The notes under the pieces: model-generated | Told to the model about the DNA's origin: nothing | Databases searched by the model: none | The model's input: only the letters and a program-made list of their open reading frames with translations | Shown: positions 4,560 through 5,459 of the stretch, piece by piece | Layout of the letters: each line of letters begins with the position of its first letter | How positions within the stretch are numbered: position 1 is the first letter of the stretch | Made by a program: the position numbers and the translations under genes | From: CAZWBR01 sp964404205 | GTDB lineage: Bacteria; Bacteroidota; Bacteroidia; Bacteroidales; Prolixibacteraceae | Reading direction: 5' to 3' | Length of the DNA stretch: 5,459 bases | Assembly: GCA_964404205.1 (NCBI GenBank) | Contig: CAYOJD010000152.1 | Location: forward strand, 1-5,459

Positions 4560-5459
4560 ATGAAAAAGATGGATCAGAAGATAAATCTCCGTTATCTGAT
4601 GGGAATTTCACTTGTTTCGGCAATGGGTGGGCTTCTTTTTGGGTACGACTGGGTGGTGATTGGTGGTGCAAAGCCCTTTTACGAAATTTATTTCGGAATA
4701 ACAGAACTGCCTGCCATGCAGGGATGGGCCATGTCGAGCGCATTGGTTGGCTGTTTGGCGGGGGTGCTGGTCTCGGGTGCATGGAGCGACCGTTATGGTC
4801 GAAAGAAATTGCTGATAGCAGCCGCTCTGCTATTTCTTGTTTCGGGGTTTGGGACAGGTTTGGCCAACAGTTTTTTGCTGTTTATCTTTTATCGCATTGT
4901 TGGAGGGATTGGGATTGGCATTGCCTCGAACCTTTCGCCGATGTATATTGCCGAGGTCGCCCCTGCAACTTCGCGTGGCCGATATGTCTCGATCAATCAG
5001 TTAACTATTGTTATCGGAATACTGGCGGCACAGCTGGTCAACTGGCTGATAGCCGACAGGGTGGCTGTGGATGCTACTCCTGAGCAGATTCTTCATTCGT
5101 GGAACGGACAGATGGGTTGGCGTTGGATGTTTTGGGCTGAGAATGTTCCGGCATTTCTCTTTTTGGTGCTGATGTTTTGGGTTCCCGAGAGCCCGCGCTG
5201 GCTGGCTTCGGTTGGGCAAGACGGTAAATCCCGTGATATTTTTCATCACATTGGCGGAGCAGATTATGCTGATAAAGAGTTGAAACAGGTAAAAGCGAGT
5301 CTTGCTGCTGCGCCGAAAGAAGATTTCGGTTTCTTATGGAAACCACAAATGCGTAAAGTGTTGATTGTTGGTCTATTTGTTGCCGTTTTTCAACAGTGGT
5401 GCGGTATCAATGTCATTTTTAATTATGCACAGGAGGTCTTTTCAGCAGCCGGTTATGCC
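4560..5459 (+). CDS. MFS sugar porter (xylose/hexose:H+ symporter type), 3' end cut by window
   Basis: An uninterrupted frame of 300 codons runs off the right edge; full sugar porters are about 450-490 residues. It is an inner-membrane sugar carrier, probably proton-coupled. Family signatures are all present: GGLLFGYD in TM1 (23-30), SDRYGRKK between TM2 and TM3 (76-83), YRIVGGIGIG and SPMYIAEVAPATSRGR (111-120, 126-141), PESPRWL after TM6 (209-215), and QQWCGINVIFNYA in TM7 (278-290). By alignment with XylE, D30 and R112 match the proton-coupling Asp27/Arg133 pair; Q147, Q278, Q279 and N284 match sugar-binding Gln168, Gln288, Gln289 and Asn294. XylE Gln175 is replaced by I154, within a stretch (QLTIVIGILAAQ) closer to GLUT-type glucose carriers, so the substrate could be glucose or another hexose as well as xylose. 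A loop of about 30 residues between TM5 and TM6 (165-194) is longer than in compact members. The ATG at 4560 sits 26 bases after the predicted start site; Met4 is an alternative. The divergent AraC gene is the likely regulator. Confidence 0.92.
   Translation, partial: MKKMDQKINLRYLMGISLVSAMGGLLFGYDWVVIGGAKPFYEIYFGITELPAMQGWAMSSALVGCLAGVLVSGAWSDRYGRKKLLIAAALLFLVSGFGTGLANSFLLFIFYRIVGGIGIGIASNLSPMYIAEVAPATSRGRYVSINQLTIVIGILAAQLVNWLIADRVAVDATPEQILHSWNGQMGWRWMFWAENVPAFLFLVLMFWVPESPRWLASVGQDGKSRDIFHHIGGADYADKELKQVKASLAAAPKEDFGFLWKPQMRKVLIVGLFVAVFQQWCGINVIFNYAQEVFSAAGYA

Noticed and set aside
4556..5083. A 175-codon plus-strand frame overlapping the sugar porter
   Set aside because: It is a shadow frame. 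The frame beginning at 4560 carries every sugar porter signature and stays open to the window end; the shadow gives a cysteine- and tryptophan-rich sequence with no family likeness.
5001..5346. Minus-strand frames of 82 and 90 codons opposite the porter
   Set aside because: Antisense shadows of a clearly coding gene, low in complexity and unlike known proteins. The same applies to the 87-codon minus frame at 4519-4782.
1..5459. CRISPR array, tRNA/rRNA, intact insertion sequence or phage genes
   Set aside because: No regularly spaced long direct repeats, no cloverleaf-like sequence recognised, and no transposase or integrase motifs found by reading both strands.

Overview
The window looks like chromosomal DNA of a Bacteroidota (Bacteroidetes) bacterium. 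There are three grounds. Two good promoters fit the phylum's TTTG-N19-TAnnTTTG pattern instead of a sigma70 pattern. Start codons sit behind A-rich leaders without clear Shine-Dalgarno sequences. The lipoprotein carries an acidic stretch straight after its lipobox cysteine, as surface-exported Bacteroidota lipoproteins do. The proteins also read like that phylum, but the genus cannot be told from the sequence alone.

Layout. Positions 1-1099 hold no convincing intact gene. This AT-rich stretch contains what look like broken reading frames: a 50-codon tail on + at 7-159, and three overlapping open stretches on - between 780 and 295. It also has two weak hairpins. At 1100-2440 (+) is a surface or periplasmic lipoprotein made of three fasciclin (FAS1) domains. 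A 181-bp gap unusually rich in symmetry follows: a 20-bp inverted repeat, four iterated TTTGTTG-type words, a short pseudo-palindrome and an 8-bp dyad, all on or beside a near-consensus promoter. That promoter drives 2622-3503 (+), a MerR-type regulator with a C-terminal cobalamin-binding module of the CarH/LitR kind. A bidirectional hairpin terminator at 3505-3532 separates it from a convergent AraC-type regulator (3553-4476, -). An 83-bp divergent promoter region separates that regulator from a major facilitator sugar porter (4560 to the window end, +), of which 300 residues are visible.

How the parts may work together. The right-hand pair is a standard sugar module: the AraC protein, with a cupin-type sensor domain, probably binds the shared intergenic region and controls the transporter, and catabolic genes may follow past the window edge. 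The left-hand pair is less standard: a regulator with the Wx9EH and ExHxxG cobalamin motifs intact lies downstream of a FAS1 lipoprotein gene. If it behaves like CarH, it would bind adenosylcobalamin in the dark, repress its targets and release them in light. The repeats over its own promoter suggest autoregulation. Whether the fasciclin gene is a target is unknown. I see no CRISPR array, RNA gene, intact insertion sequence or clearly new multi-gene system.
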